Positions 43,970-57,312 are shown, counted from the first letter of the stretch. The stretch: 64,000 nt of DNA from Paraphaeosphaeria minitans (GCA_015832175.1 WJXW01000003.1:3968001-4032000), one strand, 5' to 3'. Program-made: numbers and translations. Notes: generated from the sequence alone by a model not told the origin.

Positions 43970-44566
43970 TTAGAAAGTCGGGTCGTCTCTGCTAATAGGA
44001 ACCAAATCTCCTTTGCCCTGCGATTATATATTAGTATAGTCATGAGACCACAAGAGCATAGTACAGCTTACCTTGAACACCTCTATTATATCTGCCTGTT
44101 CACTCAGCATAAATCGACTGGCCTGATTTCCAATATCAGCCAGCTTCCTCCACCTCTCCAGACACTCCTTCTGTCTTTTGTCTCCATGCGCCACCATCGC
44201 CTGCTTCCAATGGCCCTCCGAAAAAGAGATTAATGTCGTGATCTTTTTCTCAGGAATGTCATATACTGCAGAGACCACAGTACCCGTTTCTTCGAGCCAA
44301 TTGGTCTGCCACAGCTCCCCGGGGCGGATGCATTGGTAGGTTGCTTGTTGATAGTTGATCCTGCCGGCCATAGGGCCCCCATGAATGGCGTATACCACAC
44401 GGTCATCGGAGAAGAACCAAAGTTCGTAACGCCACTTTTCCGGTTTGCCGTTGTTGTCTTGAGCATTGTAGTCATAGATGAGGTGCGTGTCTTTGATGTC
44501 TTTGTCGAAGGAAGCGTGCAGTGGCGTGTTGGTGAGGAAGTCGGGAAGTTTATCGCCGGGCGCCAT
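43970..44566 (-). CDS. Phenolic acid decarboxylase (PAD) family protein
   Basis: Exons 44072-44566 and 43970-44017 on the minus strand, with a 54-nt intron (GTAAGC...TCGCAG), give 180 aa. The start ATG at 44566 fits the family length. Conserved PAD features are LIYDYN, EKWRYELWFF, VVYAIHGGPMAGRINYQQAT and QTNWLEETGTVVS, the last holding the Glu that acts in catalysis in bacterial PADs; the Arg of GRI and the Tyr residues of LIYDYN match other active-site positions. PADs decarboxylate hydroxycinnamic acids such as p-coumarate and ferulate to vinylphenols, detoxifying plant cell-wall phenolics in the cytosol. The small second exon adds GKGDLVPISRDDPTF. Substrate range is inferred, and the family also includes non-decarboxylating relatives. 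Confidence 0.8.
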
Positions 44567-44980
44567 AATGGTGAGATTCTCTGATGGGGAGATCAATGCA
44601 CAACTACAGTGAATCCAGTATTTGCTGTCAATGGCTGTTATATATGTAAATCTATAAGGTGGCACGATCAAAATGGCCAGCGCGGAAACGGCCGGCGCAG
44701 AAACGACCGGAGAGGATGGATGACGTAACAGCCTACACACCAGGAAGCAGTCCACCTGACCATGGACGCGCCCTGAGATGGCATACCCAGCGTCTGTGCA
44801 AGGCGCTAAATAATCGAAACTTTAAAACTTTGCATAATTCTAAAGGGTAGACCAGCAGGCAGCACCACGGAGGTAGGTAGGCGACACTTCCAAGAGAGGC
44901 ATGTATGCATTCATCGCGCGTAGATAGCAGGCAAATAACACGCCCAGCGTCGGTCTAGGAGCCTACCTGCGGCAGGTCGA
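44567..44980. other. Short intergenic region
   Basis: This is upstream of the PAD gene and downstream of the next minus-strand gene. Nothing further is seen. Confidence 0.4.
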
Positions 44981-46505
44981 TCACGGCTTCATCCTTTGCC
45001 CCAACCTATTCCGTCTTCGTCCCTTCCCGGATACCTGCTTCACCATCATCCGAACCCTCCGCTCCACCTTCTCGTCCATATCCCCCTTGATCGTCGCCAA
45101 GTCGCTCACGTCATCCCACACCTCGGTGTACACCTCATCCGCATGTCCCTCCAGCGTCTCCTGCACATGGGTTATGACCTCGGCAGCTGCGTCTTGGAGA
45201 TGGTTCAGAGACGTCTCGGATGCGTACTGCAGCTCGGTAATGCCCTCGTTCTTCGCCTCGCTGAGGTCGGCTTTGAGATCGTCGGCTGCCTCTTCCAGTG
45301 CGTGGACGGCGTCGCGCGAGGCGGAGAAATGCATCTCGTCAAGCTCTTGCTGTGCGATCTCCCGTATGTATGCACTAAACAAGGCTTTCAAACTGACATC
45401 GGCGGAGGCGGAAGCCTCAGCTTTGAGATCGGGATTAGTGTTCGCATCGACTTTGCCATCACGCGACTGAGGCGTCAGTGAAGGCGGCGGTACCGCTAAC
45501 AGGCGAACAAGCACACCAGGCAAGATCTGTACAAAGTCAGCACACAAAGCGACACCGGGACAATCCTATACTTAGCTTCTGCAGGGCCTGTGGAAGTTGT
45601 TCCTCGAGCGCGTTCTTCTCCGTCCGGCGGGACCAATCCAGAACCTCGGGAAGGAGCGACTCGACCGCGTTGGCTACTAAATGTCGGATGTCTGGCGCAT
45701 GGTCTGATGGAGTCGGCGACGAAAGTGGCGGTTTCGGCGATGCCGTAGTGCTTGTGGCCTTCTCAGTGGGCGATGGTGGGCATGCATCTGAAGACGATGC
45801 GCGCGGGAAGAAGTTGGGCCTGCGCTTGTGTTCCCGACGCGGGGAGGGAGTCGTGAGATTGGCGGCGCGTTTTGCAGGCGCCTTGGTGTATTGAGGCGGC
45901 GCTTCCGATCCGTCTTCTTCATCGGGTGCTCCATGAACGGGTTCAGCAGGCACGAAGACGGTCCAGTCCTTGTGGGGTGACGCATTGGGTTCGCTGGCTG
46001 GAAGGGCAGCCAGTTGGTCTGGGCGAGCGATCAGGTGAAAAAATGCGGCGTGATTCTTCTCGTGGACGTAGCTGATGTCGAAGATGACATTGGCAACGAC
46101 CGCACGGGCGAGATCCTGGAGCCGGTAGAAACTGCTATCATGGCCTGACTTCGGCGCAATGCTTTGTGCGGAAGATGGGCAATGTATACGACAAGGCGTG
46201 TGGAGCCTCAGATGCAACGTCTTCAGGATGGGCCCGCCGCGCCTCGCGATCTCCTTGCGCTGATCCGCGGACAGTATCTCGGTCGTGGGCTGCATGAAAA
46301 TGGAGCTAAGGTTGTCAGCCTGATACATTAGCGACAACGATTGCCCATTTTCAAAGCCGTGGATGTGCAAGGACATGCGCAGGAAGATGGCGGCCTGCTT
46401 GAGGGCTTTGGAGTACTTGATGGCGAGGCGACATGACGACAGAATAGTAGGATCGGATGAGTAGGCTAAGGCCGGGACGTGGGAGAGAAGTAATGTGTAA
46501 GCCAT
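44981..46505 (-). CDS. Conserved protein of unknown function, about 482 aa
   Basis: Exons 45572-46505 and 44981-45495 on the minus strand, joined by a 76-nt intron (GTATAG...GTTAG), give 482 aa. A nearer acceptor (GTACAG) would break the frame, so I chose the one that keeps it. The N-terminal 190 residues look globular (MAYTLLLSHVPALAYSSDPT, LHLRLHTPCRIHCPSS, FYRLQDLARAVVANVIFDIS), residues 190-270 are a basic, Ser/Pro-rich disordered linker, and the C-terminal third is highly helical and acidic (ALEEAADDLKADLSEAKNEG...), ending in a very basic tail, KGRRRNRLGQRMKP. It may be a coiled-coil protein with nucleic-acid affinity, but I do not recognise a family. It is the last gene before the AT-rich block. 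Confidence 0.65.
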
Positions 46506-47097
46506 ATTCCCATTCTATCTACGCAACGAAGAGACGCCCACCGCCCACTGCAAGAGTGCAACGGAGACTCCCCCACCCACGCTTTGATCGCGTCCGCCTT
46601 GTCGTATCGCGCCGTTCGCCTTGTGCTGTATCGTGACGTTGGTGTCGCGTCGCAGCTCGCAACCACCCACCAGCCCTGGCGTGTCCGCTGCCCGTGCCTG
46701 TTCAAAGTACCACCCCTAAAAGCGCAGAATACCAGTGCCTGTGCGAGAACGCGGAGACGGCTGTGCACTCTGGCCGAAAGGCCTTGTGAAAATCGCAAGG
46801 ATGATGGACTGAAGGGAGACGCGGGCGGGGCGGGGACGGGCAGGTACCGGCGGAGGGGAGCGGGCACGCAACTCAAAAGCGAGGGGAGGAGGTGCGCTCG
46901 AAAAGTGCGTTTGCGAGCCGGCGATAAAATTGGATGAAAATCGATGCAAATCGATGGGAGTCGGTGGTGGTGATTGTGGTGGTGGAGGAGCGGAGTTGAG
47001 GATGGGAGCCGGCGGGATTAGCGTGGCTGTGGCTTGGCACGGACTCAGCCCCGAGCTTCCGAGCTCCACGTGACCAAAGCTTCGACCGCCAGCACTT
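46506..47097. other. Last ordinary sequence before the AT-rich block
   Basis: GC-rich upstream region of the preceding minus-strand gene. No gene is seen. Composition changes abruptly at about 47,098. Confidence 0.5.
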
Positions 47098-49797
47098 TGC
47101 TATTTACTAAAAAGTTATATAGTAAGGATTAGGGTAGCCAGCGGTTATAGCTAGCGACTAAGGAAAACTTAAATTATATCTATAAATAGAAATAACTAGA
47201 ACTCTTTTAGTTTACTAGCTATTATAGTACTTTTTAGTATTATATATAATACTTTTATAAATTTATAAGGAGTAGAAGTTAAGCTTTTACTACTAAAGTT
47301 ATTTTCTAGGGCTAGAAGATTAGATCTAAAAAACCTAATAGGCCTAAGGTTAAAGTATATAAAATAAGGATATTAACTAGGGCGTAGTATATAATAAATT
47401 TTTTTAGTTCTAGTTAGATAGCGTTTAATATAGTAATAGTTATTAAAGTAAAACACTTACTTCCGTGATTCTTTCTGGATCCACTAATTCATATTACGGG
47501 ATTCTTGCCAAGAGGCTCGTTTCTTTTGTATATAGTCTGCCCTTTTGGCATCCTTTCCTATAATTAGCTATTTATATTCTTTATAACTCTGCTCCTAAAT
47601 ATCCTGTAATAGTTTAAGCCCTTTTTACCACAACAGTTATAAGCCTAGCGCTTAGAACGTAAGATAATTCTCCCTACCTACTTAGCAACGCTTAAATTAT
47701 TATACAACACTCTATTTAGAACCTCTCTATAATACAACCCCTCTATTTCTAATTATAAAAATTATTAAAATAGTAGAAGTACAGCTTATTAATTGCGCTA
47801 GCTAGCCCTACTAGTTTATCTAGCTTTAATTCTAAGTAAACTTAAAAGGAATCTAGAACTAAATTAACCTAGAGGCGATTAACGCTCTAGCAATTAATTA
47901 CGTAAAGCCAGAATAACCTCTACTTCTATAGAAACTATTACTAATTGCAGATACAGCCTCTATAGTAAGTATTTAATTATATAAAGTAGAGCTTACTAAG
48001 TATAAAATAGATAAGGAGAGCTTTCCTTTATAAATAGTAGAATACAGAGTAGTAGTTTTAGACTAGTAAGTAGACTATACTAAGATACAGAATCTCTAGA
48101 CTTAGGTAAACGCTATAGTATCGCCTAATCTACTTACTCCTGCCATAATTACTCTAGTTAATATACGCTAAACTACACTTTAGTCCCTAATTTAACTCTT
48201 AAAGGAAGATCTCGCACTAAATAAAAGAGCTATATAAAATAATATTTAAGCTTTATACTACACTTATCTTAAGAAGGCTAAGTAGGTAAAACAAAGTCCT
48301 AAGACCTAGTTTAAAGAGTAGTAGCTCCTCTATTAAAAAGCGAAGACCTACTTAATTAGCGAAATTAGCGGACCACTTACTACCTAAGATTTCCTAGATG
48401 TAATTACTACGTGTATAGCACTAGATTAAGCCTAATTAATAAACTAATAGCTAATCTAGGATAAGACGCTAGAATAGAATTAGATTACGCTAGATAATCT
48501 AGGGAAGGTATTTTTAGCGCTTGTCTAGGAGCATTTAATCTAATCTAGTTCTAATAAAACAAGTAGGGTATTCGCCACTTTTAATAGATTATTAAGACAA
48601 TCTACTAACTCTAATAGTTCTAGTTTATCTAATTAGACAAAGAAACAACTAAACTGTCCCTATAAGCCCTATACTTATAGGTAAAAACTAATAGAGTGCT
48701 AAAGACTTTAAACGGCAATAGCTAGATTACCTTAGGATAGAACATTATTATTTAATCTTACTAATAAAGAAAAATTAGAGATTCTTAATTAACTTAAGCA
48801 GCCTAAGTAGTTAAACTTTTGTAATGTAATTACAAAGGCAGGATAGAATAAGAAACAATCCTCTACTAAGACTATTAAGTATCCTAGTAGTATTGCTACT
48901 ACTCTACTAAACCTATTTAATCTGCCTATAGATAATAGAGCATTAGGTGTCTACTCTACTCTACATTCTAACGCTTATCCTCTATTAGAATGTACAATAC
49001 TAGATAGTGCTGTAGTAGTTCACCTAGTTAATAATTACAAAAGACTTATTCCTAGGACGTTTTAATTATTAAATAAGAGTGTAGAGGCAGGTACACAAAG
49101 CCTCCTAATCTTAGAAATTAGTAATAGACTAATTAAGAACGCTTTGTATAGGAAAAATAGAAGATTTATAGAAGATCTACTACTCTAAGGAGTAAGAGTA
49201 GTAGAAGGCTTTTATATAAATATTATATTAGAAGCTCTTTTAAAGAAAGTAAAGATTTAGTACCTTAGTTTAGATTATACTCTTAGGATTAGAAGCCTAG
49301 AATAAAGTGTTATTTTAATAGACCTAAGATGCGAGCATAATCTTACTTTTCTATAATATAAGCTAATCCGCTCTTATCTAATTATTATAAGTATAACCAC
49401 TAAAGAATTATCCTAGGTTAATATTAAGAGATTAGATTCTAAAGACCTCTAGCACCTTTAAGTAGGGCATATAGGAAGTAGAGCCCTATAAGCTCTAGTA
49501 ACTACAGCCTAAGGTGTAAAGATTACTAGAATATTAAGAAAGAATTATAAGCACTATACTACTACACACGCAACTTAGGTAATCTCTAGGAAACCTAGAG
49601 AATAATTACCTAGGCCATTTTACTTATTATCCTAGGATCTATTTAATATGCCCACTACTTAAAATAGAGAAAACTAGGTTTTGCTAATTAAAGAATATTT
49701 TAGTAAGAAACCTTATATTTTTAATCTTAGAACAAAGACGCTTTCTAAAATAATAAAAGTGTGGCAGGATTTCTTAGCTCTTATTTATACAAAATAC
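47098..49797 (+). mobile_element. Degenerate Ty1/copia remnant, 5' part up to integrase
   Basis: Fragments of copia gag-pol read on the plus strand between stops. A gag-type zinc region lies near 48,650 (NCPYKPYTYR). An aspartic-protease-like CTILDSAVVVHLVNN lies at about 48,991-49,035. A pre-integrase HL..GHIGSRAL lies near 49,452-49,490. The start of the integrase core, with DLFNMPTT and KEYFSKKPYIFNLRTK, lies at about 49,630-49,780. The element stops at 49,797 where a gypsy LTR begins, so the rest of pol is lost or lies beyond the inserted elements. The left boundary is uncertain; 47,098-47,950 shows no recognisable protein. A short patch at about 47,440-47,570 has a less AT-biased composition. 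Confidence 0.65.
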
Positions 49798-50253
49798 TGT
49801 TAGGATCTGGCCGCGCGTGAGCAGCGGGGCGCAAGCTTATTAGACCACTAGTCCGCTAGAGTTAGCTAACTAAGCAGTTAGATAACAGGTTATAGGTCCT
49901 AAGAGTCCTAAGGACCGCATAGGCCTTACCTATACAGGAACTCTAGGACGCGTGGGACTCGCCCGCACAGGACTCTAGGATATATAAGACTCTAGGACAT
50001 ATAGGACTCTAGGACATATGAGATTCTAGGATATGTGGGACTACTTAGTATATAGGAACGTGAGAATAAGCTTCTTATACTTATATTTAATCTATTTATT
50101 AATCTATTGTTTAGATTCTAGTAGACTAAATTGTTAACTTATTACACTTTGCAAAATACTATTATATTAATAAGACTTTTTACCTTCTATAAGTACTCCT
50201 GCCTAAGAACTAACCTTAACCCTTTAGGACTAGCTACCCTTTTAGATTTAATA
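49798..50253 (+). mobile_element. 5' LTR of gypsy copy A (456 bp)
   Basis: The LTR starts with TGTTAGG and ends with TTTAATA, where the sister LTRs have TTTAACA. Its 3' half aligns closely with the LTRs of copy B, but its 5' half is different, with a GC-rich start (GGCCGCGCG) and about five tandem copies of a GGACTCTAGGACATAT-like unit at 49,969-50,040. It is a subfamily variant of the same element. Confidence 0.75.
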
Positions 50254-51699
50254 TTTTAAACACCCTTAATATAAGTATTTTACAAACTTCTACCTCTTCT
50301 ATAGTTTTAGGTGCCGCTAAGATTACTCCTATAAAAGATAGTAGTAAGGTATATAAACCTAATCTCTACTTTAGTAAATAATCTTAAACTAATGTCTAGA
50401 TTCTCTAGTTAGACCTCTACTTCTTTAACTTAGATAAACCTCTTAAAAACAAAAAGAAGGTTATCTTCGCAGCGATATATATATAAGGAGATACAGAATT
50501 ATAGATCTATCCCTACCTTAAAAAGTACCTAGGAATAAACTATAATAATAATAATAATTACGTAAATAGGCACACTAATGCAGTTAACATTACTAAGAAC
50601 TATAATAACTTTACAAAATGCCTTAAATAACTCTTTAGGATTACTAATAAGGACTCTATTATAAAAGTAAAGATTTAGACTATAACTTAGAAATAATTAG
50701 TAGCTAAGTATATAGCTAAGTTTTATAGATACGCTGTGTAACTTAACTGGGATAATAAATCTCTTTAGGACATATACAAATAAGGACTTAAATAGAAACT
50801 ACGTAAGGAACTCTTACGTAGTAGTGTATAAATTACTAACCTTAAAGAACTGTATAAAGAAACTATTAGAATTAATAGAGAGTGGTTTTTACTGCAACAG
50901 GAGCTCTACTAAAACCCTAGGGCGATAAGCTTTAGACAACTAGTAAAAATAGTTTATAAGAACCCTATTAGAATTATTTAAAAGTAATAGCTAAGGAACT
51001 ACTAGAGATATAAACTAATAGAAGATATCTAGTTTAACTACATAGGCAAAGAAAAAGGAGGAAGGATAGGCCCTAAGTAGCCTAATAAACGCGTCTCTAA
51101 TAGAAGTTAACAACTAATAACTAAGACCTGTAAATATTTTATATGTAGTAAACTAGGCCACATAGCTAGAAACTGTAGATTAAAGAATAAAGTCTATTAA
51201 ACTAAGTTAAATGTACTAACTATTAAGGACTAAGAACCTAATAAAGAATAGGAAGTTATTATAACGCTATTTAGTTACTAACGTATTACACTAGAGCAAA
51301 GTAAGTAATTAGATTTACCTAACTTATAACTATATAAAGATCTAGAAGACAACTCTAATGTATACTATAACGTAGAAGACGTAGAAGAGATACTAAGATC
51401 TCCTACTCTTTACCTACAAAGTAGGTAGGAAGAAGATAACCCTATATCACCTAAGTATAAACTAAATATTTAGGACTACATAGAACCCTACTAGGCACTA
51501 AAAGGAATACAACCCTATAAAAATAAGAAGTTAGACTACGTACTAAAGTACTACCTAGACTACTAAAATCCTACACACTAATTCTATATATAGACGCATT
51601 ACAAAGAACTAATATACGCATAATATAAGGCAGAGAAAGAGGAGAATAAGAAATAACCTAGAAGGAAACTGCGCTATAGATAGATATAGATAGACTACC
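50254..51699 (+). mobile_element. Gypsy copy A, internal 5' part (gag), interrupted
   Basis: This aligns with the gag region of copy B (52,111-53,570). The CCHC zinc knuckle is at 51,135-51,176, with the first Cys changed to Tyr and the others kept (FICSKLGHIARNC). The element is broken at 51,699 by insertion of copy B and continues at 58,285. Confidence 0.8.
51695..51699 (+). repeat. Target-site duplication of copy B, left copy (CTACC)
   Basis: CTACC precedes the 5' LTR of copy B and recurs right after its 3' LTR (58,285-58,289). In copy B's own sequence the corresponding uninterrupted site reads GACTATCCTATTGTAGC, which confirms the join. Confidence 0.85.
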
Positions 51700-52110
51700 T
51701 GTTACGTACCAGATAACAACGTGGGACTCAGGCGCTTATAAAGGTGTAATGAAGCGACAACAGGGTTATAAACGTAACAAAGAGACGCCAAGCAACTTAG
51801 ATTAGGTCACGTAATGTGCTTAGTTACTTAGTAGCACTAAGCAGCAGAGCTAGTCACGTAAAGTGCTTAGTTGCTTAGTAGCACTAAGCAGCGGAGCAGC
51901 CTTAGTATATAGAAACGCAAGGATAGGCTCTCTATACTCGTGTTTAATCTATTTATTAATCTATCGTTTAGATTCTAGCAGACTAAATTATTAACTTATT
52001 ACACTTTGCAAGATACTATCGTATTAACAAGACCTTCCACCTTCTGTAAGTACTCCTGCCCAAGAACTAACCTTAACCCTTTAGGACTAGCTACCCTCTT
52101 AGATTTAACA
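51700..52110 (+). repeat. 5' LTR of copy B (411 bp)
   Basis: Starts TGTTACG and ends TTTAACA, with perfect 5-bp terminal inversion (TGTTA/TAACA). It contains a 47-bp internal tandem duplication (51,806-51,899), each unit holding the palindrome CTTAGTAGCACTAAG. Confidence 0.9.
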
Positions 52111-55100
52111 TCTTAAACACCTTTAACATAAGTACTTTACAAACTCCTACCTCTTCCACAGCTTTAGGTGCTGCCAAGATTACTCCTATAAAGAATAGTA
52201 GTAAGGCGCACAAACCTAATCTCTACTTTAGTAAATAATCTTAAACTAACGTCTAGATTCTCTAGTTAGACCTCTACTTCTTCGACTTAAACAAACCCCT
52301 TAAAGACAAAAAGAAGGTCATCTTCGCAGCAACATATATGCGAGAAAATATAGGATTATAGATCTATCCTTACCTCAAAAAGTACCTAGGAATAGACCAC
52401 AATAACGACGATAACAACTACGCAGACAACTATGCTAATACAGTTAACATTATTAAAGATTATAATAACTTTAAGAAATGCCTTAAACAACTCTTTAGGA
52501 TCGCTAATAAGAACTCTATTACAAAAGCAAAGATTTAGACCATAATTTAGAAACAATTAGTAGCTAAGTATATAGCCAAGTTTTGTAGATACGCTGTGCA
52601 ACTCAACTAGAACAATAAATCTCTTTAGGACATGTATAAACAAGGACTTAAATAGAAACTACGTAAGGAACTCTTGCGTAGTAGTGCACAAATCGCCAAC
52701 CTTAAAGAACTATACGAAGAAACTATTAGGATTAATAGAGAGTAGTTTTCACTGCAACAGGAGCTCTACTAAAACCCTAGGGCGATAAGCTTTAGATAAC
52801 CAGCAAAAGTAGTTTATAAGAACTTTATTAGAATCGTCTAAAAGTAACAGCTAAGGAACTACTAGAAATACGAACTAATAGAAGATATCCAGTTTAACTA
52901 CATAGGCAAAAGAAAAGAAGGAAGGATAGGCCCTAAGCAGCCTAACAAACGCGTCTTTAATAGAAGTTAACAACTAATAACTAAGACCCGTAAATGCTTT
53001 ATATATAGCAAACTGGGCCATATAGCTAGAAACTATAGATTAAAGAACAAAGTCTATTAAACTAAGTTAAATGTACTAACTATTAAGGACTAAGAACCTA
53101 ATAAGGAATAGGAAGTTATTATAACACTATTTAGTCACTAACGCGTTATACTAGAACAAAGTAAGTAATTAGATTTACCTAACTTATAACTATACGAAGA
53201 TCTAGAAGACAACTCTAATGTATACCACAACGTAGAAGACGTAGAAGAGATACCAAGATCTCCTACTCCTTACCCACAAAGTAGGCGGGAAGAAGACAAT
53301 CCTATGTCACCTAAGTACAAACTAAATGTTTAGAATTACATGGAACCCTATTAGGCACTAAAAGGAATGCAACCCTACAAAAATAAAAAGTTAGACTACG
53401 TACTAAAGTACTACCTAGACCACTAAAATCCTACACACTAATTCTGTATGTGGACGCATTGCGAAGAACCAATATACGCATAACACAAGGCAGAGAAAAA
53501 AGAGAATAAGAAATAACCTAGAAGGAAACTGCGCTATAGATAGATATAAATAGACTATCCTATTGTAGCTTATAACAAACACCTCTAGGATAAATAACAA
53601 GTAAAATACTTTCTTTACCTTACGCTAAAGGGCAACAAATGCTGCAACATACTTATTAACAAAGACTATATACAACTATACTAGTACACGTGTCTAAACT
53701 AAGACTGTAAATACCACTATATAGCTAAACGTTTAGACGGCTTTGTAAACTGCCCTACGTAAGAAGTAATAACAGAGCTACTAATTTAACTAGTACACAG
53801 GAATAGTAAAGACTATAGGAGGAAAAACAGAAGAACATCCTTACAGGAAGAAGAAGAAGACGATCTACACAAGCTACGTACTTAAGAATAATAACAGAAG
53901 CGGATGCTTAGAAACGCATACTAGGCACTAGAACTTAACTACAACCTACACAAATAGATGTCTTTTTTAGGCCTAAACTCAGATAAGAAAACGCCTTTAT
54001 TAAATTAAATACTACAGTAAGTACAGCATTAGTTAAGCTACTAGTACAGCTTAAAGGAATACAGGCTTAAGCTCTTATAGACTTAGGAGTAGAAAGGAAC
54101 TTTATATCTTATTAGACAGTAAGATAAGCAGGACTTATAATGTTAGAGAAAAAAGTACCCTATATTATCTATATCGCGAATAGATCCCTAATGCCTAAGA
54201 CACCTTAAATATACTAGGAGGTCACTACCACAATAATAGTCTAAGGACATAGAGAGGAACTTACCTTAGATATCTTACTAGGATCCAAGCATAAGTTAGT
54301 CTTAGGATTACCTTAGTTAACAATACACAACCTGCAGATTAACTAGGGTACAAAGAAAATATTGTTTAAACGCTACAATTATGTATTATAAGCAAAGCCT
54401 ACGCATTAACTAAAAATAATAGTAGATAAGGGAGTTATTAACAACATAATACTGCAATAGATAGTTGAAAAATAGAAGCACACCTCAGTAGACGCTAGTA
54501 GGAACCACTAGGTTAAGAAGCGCAAGAAGGAGGACAATAGCACACCCCTTACCTTACTAAGAGAGTACAGGAAATAAACACATATATTTACGGAAAAGGA
54601 AGGAAAAGCAAACCTACTAGAACATTAACTCTAGGATCTTATAATAGACCTAGAAGAAGAGAAGACGCCACCCTTTAGACCACTATACAGTAAGACAGGA
54701 GAAGAACTCCTTAAAGAACGTAATTTCATTAAGACAAATCTTAAGAAAGGATATATACAACTATTAAAATTACTAGTAGTAAGCCCTTTTATATTTATTA
54801 AGAAAAAGGATAGATCAGACAGACTATGCGTTAACTACTAACAACTTAACAACATGATAATAAAGAACCAATATCCACTACTAAATATTACAGAGCTACA
54901 AGATCGACTATCTTAAGCTAAGATATTCACAATAATAGATCTAAGAGACAGTTACCACCTTATACGAATTAAGAAAGGTAAAGAATAGAAAACAGCGTTT
55001 TAATCACACTACAGACTATTTAAATACAAGGTTATGCCTTTTAGACTTACAAACGCACCAGCAGCTTTTATAGCACTTATTAATAACGTACTCCATAAAC

Positions 55101-57312
55101 ATCTAGACATATTTGTTATTGCATATATAGACAATATCCTCGTCTTTTCTAAAAACGAATTAGACCACACTAAGCATGTATAGACAGTACTAGAAGCACT
55201 AGACAAAGCATGCCTTCGCATTAAACTTAAGAAATGCAAGTTTAACGTTAAATAACTCAAATTCCTAGAACACATTGTTACCACAGAAGGAATTAAAATG
55301 GCACTAAGTAAAATTAAATACATTAAGAACTAGCTAATACTAAAGATAGCTAAGAATATCTAAGAATTCTTAGGATTCTATAGATTTAACCAACAATTTA
55401 TCCAAGATTACGCAAAGGTCACGATACCCTTAATAAATCTTATAAAAAAGGACGTACCCTTTAAATAAATAGATAAGTGCGGAATGTTATTCTAACTCCT
55501 TAAGACAGTATGTATTATAAAACCTATCCTTATTTATTTTAGAAGCGATAAACCACTGCGCTTTAAAATAGACGCTAGCGATCTTACGCTAGGCGCCTGC
55601 GCTAAATAAAAACGTAACAGCAAATAGCACCTAATTGCCTATTACTCATACAAATTCAATAACGCCAAAACACGATATAACGTACACGACAAAGAACTCT
55701 ACGCTATTGTTAAAGCCTTAAAGCACTAGAGGATTTACGCGCTTAGTTGCTTAACGCTAGAAATCTACATAAATTACAAGAACCTTCTAAGGTTCACAAT
55801 AACAAAAGAACTTACGCTACGACAACAAAGATAGTTATAAACTACAGGGCAGTATAAGTTTAAAATTATCTATATAGCTAGGAAAGAAAATGGCAGAGCA
55901 GACGCTCTCAGCCAACAAACTAATCTAGTAGGGGAAAAGGTAAAAACCTTCTCCGCAATCCTTCGCAAAGCCTAAAGATGGATCTCTAGAACTAATAGCG
56001 GAACTAAATTAACTTTTGGTAATTAACCAAGAAGTTCCGGAACATCTATAGACTGAGATTATCTAACAATACTACGATAACCCTTTGTACGGACACCTAG
56101 GCATCACGAAAACAATAGAACTTATCTAAAGGAATTACACCTTTAAAGGAATTAAGGAAGCTATAATAACTTATATCCACAAATGTGTAGAATGCTAGAG
56201 AAATAAACACAGCATATATCTTAAATATAAAGAGATGTAAGCAATTAGAATACTAATAGCACTATAAAAAGATATCGCTATAGATTTTGTCACAGAAATT
56301 CTAAACTCTAAGGATCCAACAATAGGAATCAAATACGACAGCATACTAGTAGTAGTCTGCTAACTAACCAAGTATATTGAGCTCATTCCATATCTTAAAA
56401 GAATAATAGCAAAGGAACTCGCTTTTCTTATCCTAGACTAACTAATTAGACACCACATAATCCTAAAAATAATTATTAGCGACAGAGACAAGCTCTTCAC
56501 GTTAAATTATTAGACAACGCTTATGGCACTGCTTAGAACGAAACAAAAGCTATTAACAGCTTACTATCTATAAACAGACAGACAGACAGAACGTACGAAC
56601 TAAACTATAGAAACGTACCTACGCATCTACTGCAACAGTTAGAAGAATAACTGGGTTTTATTACTACCTATAGTATAGTTAGCCTATAATAACAAAGTAT
56701 TAGTAGTATTAGGATATACACTGTTCTATGTAAACTATAGAAGACACCCACATCTCTTTAACTAACAATTTCCTATGACAATCAAAGTAAAAGAAGCTAT
56801 AGATATAGCAAAAAATATAAAGAAAATACACTAATAACTCTAAGAAAATCTTAAGAAAGCTTAGCAGCAATTAATTTTATACTAAAACTAAAAACAAAAA
56901 ATAGCACCTTAGCTAAAGAAGGGGGATAAAGCATATCTACTTATAAAGAACCTTTAAACTTAGAAGAAGAAATATAAGAAACTAGATTATATTAAGGTTA
57001 AACTATTTTACATTTCTAAGCAAATATTACTAGTAAACTATAAGTTGGAACTACCGCCAGATGCAAAGATACACCTGGTATTCCATATATTACTACTAGA
57101 ACTAGCAGACCCCAATACACCAGTTAAAACCACCTTCTACCACTAGACTAAGAAAGAAAACAAATTTAAAATTAAAAGAATTCTAGAATACAATTAGTAT
57201 AACAACGCGTACCTTATTAAGTAGAAAGGTTACCTACACAGCGAAAACACTTAGGAACTAAAGAACCACCTAGGAAACTATTAACAAAAGATTAAAGAAT
57301 TCTATTAATAGA

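Noticed and set aside
45496..45548. Acceptor GTACAG for the last gene's intron
   Set aside because: It joins the exons out of frame; the acceptor GTTAG 40 bp further on keeps the frame.
55009..55323. 104-codon open frame on the minus strand in copy B (and 62,764-63,030 in copy C)
   Set aside because: It is antisense to the conserved reverse transcriptase core and has no cysteine cluster or other sign of its own function; the openness follows from the pol sequence.
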